Assembly (NCBI RefSeq): GCF_000494755.1
Contig: NC_022657.1
Span: forward strand, 8,586,001 to 8,650,000
DNA length: 64,000 nucleotides
Source of the DNA: Amorphoplanes friuliensis DSM 7358
GTDB taxonomy: Bacteria > Actinomycetota > Actinomycetes > Mycobacteriales > Micromonosporaceae
Reading direction: 5' to 3'
This document shows, piece after piece, positions 27,028 through 35,700 of the stretch (its first letter is position 1; each line of letters starts with the position of its first letter). Below the pieces are notes generated by a model that ran no database searches, had not been told where the DNA came from, and saw only the letters and a list, made by a program, of their open reading frames with translations. Both the position numbers and the translations under genes were made by a program.

Positions 27028-29277
27028 GTGGCGCTCGTGCGCGTGTACTGCGGTCTGGCGTCGGCTGATGAGACGGTGCGTTCGGCTACGGCCGGATCGC
27101 AACTGACCATCGCCGTGGTGGACGACGCGGGAAGGCTGCTCGGCGTCCACGAGATCAGCGACGACCCTGCGGGTTATGCCCAGCTGGGCACGCTTCTCGT
27201 GGAACGGACGAGTGGATTCGCGGACGCCGCGGTCGCCGCCGACAGCGACGACCACATGGTCACGTCGCTGCTCACCGCAGCCGGCCGTCCCCTGGTCGTT
27301 GCCGACGACGACTCGACCGACGACTTCGCCGAACGGTTCGCCGACGACGAGTCCCCCGACGAGATCTCGGCGCCCCCGGCCGCCCGCCGCGCCGTGGGCC
27401 TGGCCCGCGCGCTGCAGGCCGGTGTGATCGCCGCAGCCACCATCCCGGCTCCCCGCGAGCTGATCAGCTACAAGCCCGTCCTCGCGGCACACGTCGCGAT
27501 GCTCAACGGGCGACACTCCGCGGCTTCCGCGCTGCGCGAGGTCCTGCGTGAGCTCTACCCGGCCGCGCTGAGGGCCTACCCGGACCCGGCGCATCCGCTG
27601 GCCCTGGCCGTGCTCGACGCGCTGCCCGAGCCCGGACGCCTCACCGGCCGCGGCCACGACGCCGAACAGGTCGCCGAGGACGTCGCCGCCGAACTCACCC
27701 GCGCCGGCGCCGGCACCGACGACCAGGTCGTCGCCGCCGTCACCGCCCTGGTCGTGGCCATCAGCGAGTCCCCGCGCCGCGGAGGCGTCAACAAGTCGCT
27801 GTCCCCCGCCGCCGCCGACACGGTCCGCCACGCCATCGGCGCTGTGCGCTCGTGCGACTCCGCCTGCGAAGCTCTCGTCGGCACGCTCGTCGCCCGCATC
27901 AGCACCCAGTCGGCCACCGGTGCCGCCGGTCGCCGCCAAGCCGGCTCCCGCCGTGCCGCCGAGCCCGCCGCCAGTGCCCCGGCAGCGCGCCCGTCCGACA
28001 CAGGCACCCGACTCAGCCGCCCCTCCGACACCGGCACCCGTCTGCGCCCGTCCGACACAGGCACACGACTGGGCCGCCGCGGCCGCCCCGAGCCCGCCGC
28101 CGCGAGCAACGCACCCGCGATGCCGCGACCGCTGACCAGCCCGCCGGTCGCCCCCGAGCCGATCATGCCCCCGCCGATGGCACCGCGGCCCGTCACACCG
28201 CCGCCGGTCGCCCCGGCCGCAGGCCTCCCGAGCCGCACCCCGAACCCGGGCCCGGCCAGCCGCCCCGTCTCGGTCCCGCCGCCCCCGCCGGGCATGACAC
28301 CGATCGTGCCGGGCTCCCGCCCGTCGTCGGTGCCACCCGCCGACTCCGGGCAGCCTTTCCGCCCCACCCTGACCAACGCCGCGATGAGCAACGCCCGCGC
28401 CGAACGCCAGCGCACAGTCATCCCGCCGCGACCGAGCACCCGCAGCACCCCGCAGTCCCCAGCCGCGAACGGTGCCACGGACTACTCCCTGCCCATGCCC
28501 GCCCAGCGGTCGACGCAGGACATGCCAGAACCCGGCTCCCGCGCCAACTGGCCCCTCATGAACACCAACGACGACGCCGCCACTCCGCCGGCCGCCGCGG
28601 TCAGCAGCCCGCCGACCGACGGCCGTGTCCGCCCGCCGTGGCAGGACATGCCGAAGGAGCCCCCAGCCCTCCGCCTGGTCGAATCCCAGCTCAGCGGCCT
28701 GGCCAACACCCCCGCCGACGTCACCGCCATCTCCGAACCACCCCCGCTGCGCCTCGTCGACGACCGCCCCGGCCGCAACGGCCGCGCCGCCATGGCCCGC
28801 CGCACCACCCTCACCGCCCTCGACCGCAGCACCACACCCCCGGTCCCGGCCGAAGGCGACGGCGACCTCCTGATCTTCGCGGCGGCCCGCTCCGCCTGGT
28901 TCACCGGCCACGACGAAGAAGCCTCCGACAACCTCGAATGGGCCAACGCGTCCGACACCGGCTGGCGCGCGGCTGAAAAAGCCGCCACCCCGTCGGTGGC
29001 CGCAGAAACCTCCGCTGGTCTTCCGAAGCGTGTACCCCAGGCCAACCTGGTCCCGGGCTCCCCGCTCCGCGAAGAACGCCCCCTCCGCATCGTCCGCGAC
29101 GCGGCCAGCATCGCCGCCCACACCACCGGCTACTTCCGCGGCTGGCGCCGAGGCCAAGAAATCGGCGGCTACGCCATCGGCGGCCGCCCCGGCCGCGAAT
29201 CAGCCGGCGGCTGGGACTTCAGCCGCGACGGCGGAACGCCCGAGGACTTCCGCAACGCCGGGTACCGCAGCAGCTGA
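27028..29277 (+). CDS. IS110-transposase-like domain fused to a conservon-kinase-type tail
   Basis: A 749-residue protein. Residues 1-205 follow the order of an IS110 DEDD transposase: LTIAVVDDAGRLLGVHEI, an AADSDDH segment, GLARALQAG, and LREVLRELYPAALRAYPDP. The acidic residues expected in an active enzyme are not where they should be (YCGLASAD at the first, AVGLARAL at the third), so transposition activity is unlikely. A disordered Pro/Ala/Ser region follows, containing three exact-length RPSDTGTRL repeats (27988-28071). The tail from about 615 (SAWFTG...GWRAAEKAA...AGLPKRVPQANLVPG...YFRGWRRGQ) matches the tail of the sensor kinase gene at 32791-36465. No inverted repeats or target duplications surround it, so it is not a mobile element. 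The role is unknown. Confidence 0.72.
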   Translation: MALVRVYCGLASADETVRSATAGSQLTIAVVDDAGRLLGVHEISDDPAGYAQLGTLLVERTSGFADAAVAADSDDHMVTSLLTAAGRPLVVADDDSTDDFAERFADDESPDEISAPPAARRAVGLARALQAGVIAAATIPAPRELISYKPVLAAHVAMLNGRHSAASALREVLRELYPAALRAYPDPAHPLALAVLDALPEPGRLTGRGHDAEQVAEDVAAELTRAGAGTDDQVVAAVTALVVAISESPRRGGVNKSLSPAAADTVRHAIGAVRSCDSACEALVGTLVARISTQSATGAAGRRQAGSRRAAEPAASAPAARPSDTGTRLSRPSDTGTRLRPSDTGTRLGRRGRPEPAAASNAPAMPRPLTSPPVAPEPIMPPPMAPRPVTPPPVAPAAGLPSRTPNPGPASRPVSVPPPPPGMTPIVPGSRPSSVPPADSGQPFRPTLTNAAMSNARAERQRTVIPPRPSTRSTPQSPAANGATDYSLPMPAQRSTQDMPEPGSRANWPLMNTNDDAATPPAAAVSSPPTDGRVRPPWQDMPKEPPALRLVESQLSGLANTPADVTAISEPPPLRLVDDRPGRNGRAAMARRTTLTALDRSTTPPVPAEGDGDLLIFAAARSAWFTGHDEEASDNLEWANASDTGWRAAEKAATPSVAAETSAGLPKRVPQANLVPGSPLREERPLRIVRDAASIAAHTTGYFRGWRRGQEIGGYAIGGRPGRESAGGWDFSRDGGTPEDFRNAGYRSS
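27988..28071 (+). repeat. Three 27-base in-gene repeats encoding RPSDTGTRL
   Basis: Copies at 27988-28014, 28018-28044 and 28045-28071 each encode RPSDTGTRL, the first two separated by a three-base spacer. They lie in the disordered middle of the 749-residue protein. Ser-Asp-Thr-Gly-Thr could be a phosphorylation or binding site repeated for avidity (inference). Confidence 0.9.
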
Positions 29278-29483
29278 CAAGCACGCGTACGGCGGCCACG
29301 CTCCCAGCTGGGGGCGTGGCCGCTGTCGTTTGCGGGCCCCGAAGTTGCGACAGTGAGCAGTCGCCTGGGCGGCCCGGGCCAGGATCATGCTTTGCAGCCA
29401 GCGCCCGTCGTGGGGATGGCAGCCGCGTACCCGCCGCCAGGGTCCCGTCCGCGGCGAGCTCGGCGAGCATCTCGCGCCACCAC

Positions 29484-29680
29484 AGCCCCACACCCCGCCC
29501 CGCCAATGCCGCCGAGTTTCGCAATCCCACACCGTGCGGCCTGCGTGCGCGCCCAGACCCCGCGCCCCACACCCCGCTCCCCCACACGCCGGGTGCTGAC
29601 GCCCCGCGCCCCCACACCCCGGGCCCCACATCCCGCTGCCCCACACCCCGGGTGCCGACGCCCGCGCCCCCACACCCCGC
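29484..29680. repeat. Degenerate CCCCACACCCCG-type repeats
   Basis: The string CCCCACACCCCG or a close variant recurs many times at irregular spacing, for example near 29486, 29566, 29611, 29626, 29640 and 29669. On the minus strand this is a run of GGGG tracts, which could form G-quadruplexes in that strand. No coding frame benefits from it. Confidence 0.75.
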
Positions 29681-29760
29681 GCTTCGCTTCCCCAGAACCC
29701 CGAGCCTCGGAGGTGGTCGTCGGCTGCGGCCTGAGTGCTTGGGTTTGGTTGCGGTGGACG

Positions 29761-29832
29761 GTTGGGGGCCGGGGGTGACCAAGACGGCTGTGGAGCGTTT
29801 TATGCCGTTCTTGGTCACCCCCGGCCCCCAAC
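29761..29832. repeat. Perfect 24-bp inverted repeat with 24-base spacer
   Basis: The left arm 29761-29784 (begins GTTGGGGGCCGGGGGTGACC) is the exact reverse complement of 29809-29832. One more base pair (29760/29833) and an inner CGGC/GCCG stem (29785-29788 with 29804-29807, one-base bulge) extend the structure. The loop is AT-rich (GAGCGTTTTATGCC). It is too long and has no T-run, so it is not a simple terminator. It resembles an interspersed palindromic or miniature element, but I see no flanking duplication. Confidence 0.9.
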
Positions 29833-30037
29833 CTTGCATGGCTATTTCTTGCGGTGGGTTCTTGGTTGCTCGCTGCTGGGTGGATGGCCGGGGTGGGCGG
29901 TCCCCTTGCGGTTTGTGGTCTGGCTTCCGCGTTGTGGTTCTGCCGGGGGATTTTGTTGGGCAGGCCGGGGTGGGTGGGGGGTCAGGCGGCGCACCTCGCC
30001 GGTTGCGGTCCCTGCTTCCCAGTGCCCGCTGCCGGTG

Positions 30038-30076
30038 CCCGGCGCCCAACTCCCGGCGCCCAACTCCCGGCGCCCG
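30038..30076 (+). repeat. Short tandem repeat, unit CCCGGCGCCCAACT
   Basis: Two full 14-base copies (30038-30051 and 30052-30065) and a partial third (30066-30076) lie head to tail, followed directly by a GGCC-rich palindromic run up to about 30100. It is non-coding. Confidence 0.8.
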
Positions 30077-30280
30077 GTGCCGGGCCCGGGCCGGCCCGGT
30101 GCCTGCTGTCGGGCGCTTTCTCTGATGTTCCAGGCCCCTGCTCGGTGGCTGGGCCTGCGCCACGCCTGCTCGCACGTTGGGGAGATCTGGTGCGGGCAGA
30201 GGTTGGCGAGCGGTGGCTGTTCGACTCGACGCGTGCTCGGCTCGGGTGAGGGCGGGGCCGTCGTGGCCGGCGGGTTGGGG

Positions 30281-30805
30281 TCAGTTGGTGAGGGTGGGCC
30301 AGCCTGTGGGGTTGGAGCAGGATTCGCGGCTGATGCCGGAGTTTGTTTCTGGGAACGTGCCGAAGCGGTTCTGGTTCAGGTGCGCGAAGAGGTAGCACAT
30401 CTCCTCGGCCTCAGCATCGGGGACGGCGAGGCGGGGTTCGGCCTTCGCTGCTTCGTAGTAGGTGCGGCCCATGGCCACGATGAAGCCGCGGGCGTACAAG
30501 AAGCCGTCGTCGGAGCCGTCGGTGACTTCTTGGAGGTCTGCGCGGTCGAGGTTGTAGAGCTTGCGTTCCACGACGCGGTCGAGGTCGGTGAGTTCCTCGG
30601 TCGTGAGCTCGGCGCATGCGGCTTCGAGGTGCTCCTGGACGTCTTCCCAGGCTTCCTCGAGGTCTTCGACGTCCACGTCCTTGCCTGGGCGGCGTTCGGC
30701 CAGTTTGCGGCGCGCTTTGTTGGTCTTTTTGCTCTGGGGTGCCCAGGCTTCCTCGAGGAGGGACCAGAATCGGTCCTCGTGCTCCGGCGTCGGCAACATC
30801 GTCAC
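30281..30805 (-). CDS. DUF4240 domain protein
   Basis: A 174-residue cytoplasmic protein whose length and sequence fit DUF4240: DRFWSLLEEAW at the start, then RKLYNLDRADLQEV, SDDGFLYARGFIVAMGRTYYEA, MCYLFAHLNQNRFG and the closing ETNSGISRESCSNPTGW. The family's function is not known; members often sit near DUF4272 and other immunity-like small proteins, but that is weak evidence here. The start may be GTG 30805 or ATG 30799. No Shine-Dalgarno is visible, and a TACCAT hexamer about 9 bases upstream would suit a leaderless message. It is an isolated gene between two non-coding stretches. Confidence 0.85.
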   Translation of the reverse strand: MTMLPTPEHEDRFWSLLEEAWAPQSKKTNKARRKLAERRPGKDVDVEDLEEAWEDVQEHLEAACAELTTEELTDLDRVVERKLYNLDRADLQEVTDGSDDGFLYARGFIVAMGRTYYEAAKAEPRLAVPDAEAEEMCYLFAHLNQNRFGTFPETNSGISRESCSNPTGWPTLTN

Positions 30806-30957
30806 GCGCGGATGGTAGCGGGAGCCACCGACAAGCTCACAAAGGCCGGTGGCGGCCCGCGAGCGTGCCTGTGAGCCGTTCCTGGGCCCAGGCGGTGAGT
30901 GGCTCAACCGCGGCCCGGTTGAGGATCGTCCGGGCGGCTTCAGGGCCGTTCAGCGTT

Positions 30958-31067
30958 CGCGGCATCGCGGCATCGCGGCATCGCGGCATCGCGGCATCGC
31001 GGCATCGCGGCATCGCGGCATCGCGGCATCGCGGCATCGCGGCATCGCGGCATCGCGGCATCGCGGC
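30958..31067. repeat. 8-base tandem repeat, 13.75 copies of CGCGGCAT
   Basis: Thirteen exact copies of CGCGGCAT run from 30958 to 31061 and a six-base partial copy ends at 31067. Not one base differs between copies, which suggests recent expansion by slippage. Because 8 is not a multiple of 3, every frame reads the same cycle (RHRGIAAS on the plus strand). Confidence 0.97.
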
Positions 31068-31288
31068 GGGGCAGTGTGCCATCGAGCCTGGGTCCGGGCT
31101 TCGCGCGCGGACGTGGTGGCGTGGCTGATGGGGCGTGGGGCGACGTGGTCCGCGAGGCTGTGGGCAGGCGGACGGCAAGGTCTGGTTGTGCCGGGGGATT
31201 AAAGAGCCGCCACCCGTACCGGCCGGCCGGGCGTCGACCGCCGGACATGCGGGTGATCTGGGAGCGGTCGGGGTGGAGTTTGGGCGTG

Positions 31289-31323
31289 CAAAAGTCCCGC
31301 TCTGGCGGGCAGAGCGGGACTTT
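31289..31323 (-). terminator. Intrinsic terminator of the conservon operon
   Basis: A perfect 13-bp stem, AAAGTCCCGCTCT (31291-31303) against AGAGCGGGACTTT (31311-31323), with a 7-base loop. Read on the minus strand it follows the cvnD stop (31334) by 10 bases and ends in TTTT. Confidence 0.88.
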
Positions 31324-31333
31324 CAGCAGCCTG

Positions 31334-31942
31334 TCAGGCGGGCGCTACCGCGCGCGAGCGACGCATGGTCAGGACGTACTCGACTAGCGAGATGAGTACG
31401 TTCTTCGTCGACTCGCGGTTACGGGCGTCGCAGCTCACCACGGGGACGTCACTGGAGATCGCGAGCGCGTCGCGAACGTCCTGGGCGTTGTGGTACTGCA
31501 TACCGTCGAAGCAGTTTATGGCGACCAGGTACGGCAACCGTCGGTGCTCGAAGAAGTCGATGGCGGCGAAGCAATCGGCGAGCCGACGCGTATCCACCAT
31601 CACGACGGCACCGATGGCGCCCCGGACCAGTTCGTCCCACATGAACCAGAAACGTGTCTGGCCCGGTGTTCCGAACAGGTACAGGATCAGATCCCGGTCG
31701 ATGCTGATACGGCCGAAGTCCATTGCCGCCGTCGTCGTCGTTTTCCCCGGCACCTGCCGGTTGTCATCGACGCCGACACCGGCGGAGGTCATGATCGCCT
31801 CAGTGGTCAGTGGGGTGATCTCAGAGACCGACCCCACCAGCGTCGTTTTACCGACACCGAAGCCACCGGCGATGACAATCTTCGCCGATGTCACACGCCC
31901 GGCGGCCGGCCGGCGCGACATGTCAGAGCCTGCGAAGTCCAC
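31334..31942 (-). CDS. cvnD: Conservon small GTPase (CvnD type)
   Basis: A 202-residue Ras/MglA-like GTP-binding protein. The P-loop GGFGVGKTT is at residues 26-34, switch-region Thr residues follow (TTTTAAMDFGR), and the G3-like motif is LFGTPGQTRF. Where Ras-like proteins have NKxD this one has INCFDG, typical of conservon GTPases. In Streptomyces conservons the four proteins form a membrane-associated complex resembling a G-protein-coupled receptor system. The GTG at 31942 (MDFAG) overlaps the cvnC gene by 20 bases; the ATG at 31921 is the alternative. Confidence 0.9.
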   Translation of the reverse strand: MDFAGSDMSRRPAAGRVTSAKIVIAGGFGVGKTTLVGSVSEITPLTTEAIMTSAGVGVDDNRQVPGKTTTTAAMDFGRISIDRDLILYLFGTPGQTRFWFMWDELVRGAIGAVVMVDTRRLADCFAAIDFFEHRRLPYLVAINCFDGMQYHNAQDVRDALAISSDVPVVSCDARNRESTKNVLISLVEYVLTMRRSRAVAPA

Positions 31943-32303
31943 TCAGCACCCTTTCCAGCAGTTCCGTACCCACCGCATCGGATTCATCCTCCAGCGATGT
32001 CGGCTCGTACACCGCGACTAGGCCATCGGTGGCCATGTCTGCGACGATCACTCGAGCCACCCCGAGCGGTAGTTGCATGCGTGCGGCGATCTCGGCCAGC
32101 GACTGAACTCTGCCGCCGTCGCACATCGCCGCGATGTACTGGTGTTCTGTCCCGCCCCTGCCCGTTCCGGTGGAACGGCCACGCACGGTCGTCTCGACAA
32201 GCGCTTCCAGCGCGATCTCAAGCTTCGGCCGGGTTCGGCCACGGGTCACGGCGTACGGTCTGACCAGTGCGCCGGTCGGCTCATCGCGTTCGGGCATCGT
32301 CAC
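31923..32303 (-). CDS. cvnC: Conservon DUF742 protein (CvnC type)
   Basis: A 126-residue protein with the DUF742 pattern: PTGALVRPYAVTRGRTRP, then a central SLAEIAARMQLPLGVARVIVADMATDGLVAVYEP that reads as a helix-turn-helix-like winged fold. It belongs to the conservon complex between the Roadblock protein and the GTPase. The start is GTG 32303 or ATG 32297, two codons apart. 86 bases separate it from cvnB. Confidence 0.9.
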   Translation of the reverse strand: MTMPERDEPTGALVRPYAVTRGRTRPKLEIALEALVETTVRGRSTGTGRGGTEHQYIAAMCDGGRVQSLAEIAARMQLPLGVARVIVADMATDGLVAVYEPTSLEDESDAVGTELLERVLSGLRRL

Positions 32304-32389
32304 CGCTCACCCCATCCCTTGGCCCATAGAAGTGTCTCTTGTCGTCAAGCGTTTGGACAGATGCCGGTCGGAGCCGGCTAACCATCCGT

Positions 32390-32794
32390 TCAGCCGAGCA
32401 CTCCAGCCGCGGAGCGCGGCGCGGGCGTGAGCGCCTCGCCGACCCGGTCGACCAGGAGCGCCATCTCGTAGCCCACCTGTCCGACGTCACAGCTGCGGGC
32501 TGCGAGCACGGCGAACGACGAACCGTCGGAGATCGACATCAGGAAGAGGAACCCGTTGTCCATCTCGACGACCGTCTGCAGCACCGCACCGCCCTCGAAG
32601 CACCGTGCGGCGCCCTGGGTCAGGCTGACCAGGCCGGAGGCGATGGCCGCCAGCTGGTCGGCACGGTCCCGCGGAAGGTCCCTGGAGGCCGCGAGAAGCA
32701 GACCGTCGGCGGAGACCGCGATCGCGTGCGCCACCCCGGGAACGCGGTCGGCAAAGTTGGCCAGAAGCCAACCAAGATCCTGCGTACTTGTCAT
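32390..32794 (-). CDS. cvnB: Conservon Roadblock/LC7 protein (CvnB type)
   Basis: A 134-residue Roadblock/LC7 domain protein: LGWLLANFADRVPGVAHAIAVSADGLLLAASRD, then ADQLAAIASGLVSLTQGA, and the C-terminal MDNGFLFLMSISDGSSFAVLAA. Such domains act as GTPase partners, here probably of CvnD. Its ATG overlaps the stop codon of cvnA (ATGA), so translation is coupled. Confidence 0.92.
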   Translation of the reverse strand: MTSTQDLGWLLANFADRVPGVAHAIAVSADGLLLAASRDLPRDRADQLAAIASGLVSLTQGAARCFEGGAVLQTVVEMDNGFLFLMSISDGSSFAVLAARSCDVGQVGYEMALLVDRVGEALTPAPRSAAGVLG

Positions 32795-35700
32795 GCTTCA
32801 TGCTCCTTGCCAGCCTGCGAGGACTGCTGCCCTCCCGGAGTCTCCTCCGGGTTGGTCGAATTTTCCTTCGTGCGACCCCGCTGCACACCACGGTGGTACG
32901 CGGACAGAAGCCCACGGACCGCTTCGGGAGTGCGGCGTTGAACGGAGGTCTCGGCCCGGTCTACACCACCCGGGACGAGCTGTGCCATCGGCGTACGGCG
33001 CGGAAGCCCGGCCGTCGTCGTCGTGTCGACGGGCATCTCGGCGGCCTTGCGGGCCGCCTGCCAGCCGTCGTCGGCGGCAGTCTGCCACGGGCCGGACCCG
33101 TTGCCGTTGACCGCACCGGCGGACGAGGCAGCGCCGACGGTCGCCGGGTCCCGGTCGCGGGCCGGCTCGCGGTCGAACGCGGGTTCGCCGTTGAGCTTCT
33201 CCGGCGAGGCAGCCTGCTGCGGCACACCGGCCGAGCGGGCGGGCTCCCCGGTCGAGAAGCGCTGGGTCGTGACCACCGAGTCGGGACCCTCGGAAGGGGC
33301 CGGCTTCGGCTTCGGCTCGACGGGTGCCTGCTGTTTCGCGGGCTCGTTGGGCCGTGCGGTCGTGAACCAGGCGGACTCGAGCTCCCGGAAGATCGGCAGC
33401 TCCATCGTCTCGTCGGCGAACTGACCCTGCGAGTCACCCGCGGCGCGCTGACGAGCAGCGGCCTGGGCCGCGGCGATCTGCGCGGCGGCGGTCGCCTGAG
33501 CGGCGGCTGCCTGGGCTTCCGCAGCCTCGTGGGCCTTTGCGGCGGCCGCGGCCGACCGCTCTGCCTCGGACTGCGGGGTGCCGTTCTGCGGGTTGGTCGG
33601 ACGGGCGACCTGCGGCTGCGAACCGGTGGCACCCCGGTCCGCGCGGTACCGCGGAAGCTCTGCCGTCATGTCCAGGGCGGCCGCGAGGCTCTCCGGGACG
33701 TGCGGCGTGTGGCCGGACTCGCGGTCGGTGGTGACCGGCGGCCAGGCCGGCGGGGCCGAGGCGGCCGACTGCGGCGCGGGCGGCGCCGACTCGGGCCGCT
33801 GGTACGGCGGCGCGGAGGCCGGCGGACCCGAGGCGGGCGGCGACGACACCGGGCGACCACCACCGTACGGCGGGGCGGACGGCACCGGCGGCGCGGAGAC
33901 CGGCGGGACCGGGGGCGCCGACACCGGCGGCACGAACGGGCTGCGGCTCTGCGTCTCCGGGTTGGCCGGCAGCTGACGCGGGATGGTGTGACCGTACGAG
34001 CCCGTGTCCTCGGGGCGCTGGTTCTCACCGTTGCGACGCTGCGGCAGGCCGTCGGGGCCGCTGAAGCCTTGCGGGCCGGCCGGCGACTGCGGCAGCGGCG
34101 GGATCGGCTCGTTGCTGCGCGGGCCGTGGAAGCCGTTGGCACCGTTCGAGCCGTTCGATCCGTTCGAGCCGTTGCTGAAGCCGTTGGGACCGCCGAAGCC
34201 GTTCGACGGGCCACCGAAGCCGTTGGCGCTGGGCTCGAAGCCGTTCGAGGGCGCGCCGGTCAGGTCGGACCAGGCGGGAACCGAGCGGTTGCCACCCGTG
34301 CCGAGCATGCCACCGGCGGGCATCGGCGGGTTCGGGTCGAACGGACGTCCGGCCGGGTATCCACCGCGACCGTTGGAGCCGCTCTCGAGGGCCAGCGGCG
34401 GCTCGGCGAACTGCGGCCGTTGCTGCTGCTGCTGCTCGTACGGGTTGTGCGCGGCAGGCGCCAGGCGGTTGGCCGAGGCCGACATCACCATGACGCTGAC
34501 CGGCAGACCGACGTCCGCAACCGTGCCGCGCTCGGTGTCGGCCGGCCGGAGCTCGACCTTGACGCCGTGCCGGGTCGCCAGGCGGGCGACCACGACCAGG
34601 CCCATCATCCGGGAGACGGCCACGTCCACCATGGGCGGGTTGGCCAGCCGCTCGTTGAGGTCGCGCAGCTGCTCGCGGCTGATGCCGATGCCACGGTCCT
34701 CGACCGAGAGCACCGCGCCGTCACCGAGGCGCCGGGCCTCGACGATGACGTGGGAGTTCGGCGGGGAGAACGCGGTCGCGTTGTCGAAGAGCTCGGCGAC
34801 CAGGTGGACCATGTCGTTGACCGCGTGCGCGGACACCTCGATGTCCCGGTCGATCATGCCGAACTCGATGCGCGTGTAGTGCTCGACCTCGGACTGGGCG
34901 GCGCGGAGCACGTCGATCAGGGCGGCGGGCTCACGCTGCACACGGGTCGAGTCGGCGCCGGCGAGAACCAGGAGGTTCTCGTCGTTCCGGCGCATCCGGG
35001 TCGCCAGGTGGTCGAGCTGGAAGAGCTCGGCCAGACGGTCCGGGTCCTCCTCGCCGCGCTCGAGACGGTCGAGGTGACCGATGAGCCGGTCGACCAGGAT
35101 CTGCGAGCGGCGGGCGAGGTTGACGAACATCGTCGCGACGGAGGACCGCAGGGCGGCCTGCTCGGCGGCGGTGCGGACGGCCTCGAGGTGAACGGCGTTG
35201 AACGCCTCGGTCACCTGCCCGAACTCGTCCCGGCTGCGCACCGGCAGCGGCTCGGCGACCTGGTCGGCCACCTGGGCCGGCGTCAGTGAGCCGGTCAGTG
35301 CGGGGTCACGCAGCCGCTCGACCGCCTGGGGCAGACCGAACTGGGCGACGTTGAGGGCACCCTGACGCAGCTCGCGGAGGGAGCGCGCCATCGAGCGGGC
35401 GACCAGCCAGGCGAAGACGATGGCCAGCAGGAGCAGGCCGAGCAGGACGCTGGTCTCGATGAAGACCCGGGTCTGCACGTCGTCGCGGATCTCGGTCGCC
35501 CGTTCCACGATCTGGACGTCGAGGCGGTTCTCCACGCTGCGGAACAGGTCGTTGTAGCCGATCATCGCGGTTTCCCACTGCTCGCGGTTGAACGCGATCT
35601 CCTTGGAGCGGTTGGCTCCGAGGTTCTGCAGCGGGCCGGTCAGGTTGGTCGCACCGCGCAGCGCGGGACCGTTGACGACCCGGTCGAAGAGCGCGCGCTC

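Larger units (their letters stand above)
29278..30280. other. Gene-poor, repeat-rich region
   Basis: About 1 kb with no convincing gene: frames that stay open across it are low in complexity and show no family likeness. It holds the CCCCACACCCCG-rich stretch, a 24-bp inverted repeat and 14-base repeats, all described separately. Base usage changes along it: C-rich on the plus strand to about 29700, then G/T-rich. Strand-asymmetric composition like this is unlike the coding sequence on both sides. Confidence 0.7.
30806..31333. other. Non-coding region with an octamer tandem repeat
   Basis: About 530 bases between the DUF4240 gene and the conservon. Apart from the octamer array and the terminator described separately I see no gene. 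All six frames are open through the array only because the repeat unit lacks stop codons. Confidence 0.7.

Noticed and set aside
27028..29277. Active insertion sequence of the IS110 family
   Set aside because: No terminal sequences or target duplications; expected catalytic acids seem absent; the long disordered tail is unlike a transposase.
29735..30874. A plus-strand open frame of 379 codons across the repeat-rich patch
   Set aside because: It spans the inverted repeat and short tandem repeats, has no family likeness, and its second half is antisense to the DUF4240 gene.
30958..31067. CRISPR array
   Set aside because: The 8-base units are head to tail with no spacers, and there are no cas genes.
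32788..35289. A long plus-strand open frame opposite the conservon kinase
   Set aside because: It has low-complexity Arg/Gly/Val sequence and mirrors the coding gene on the other strand.
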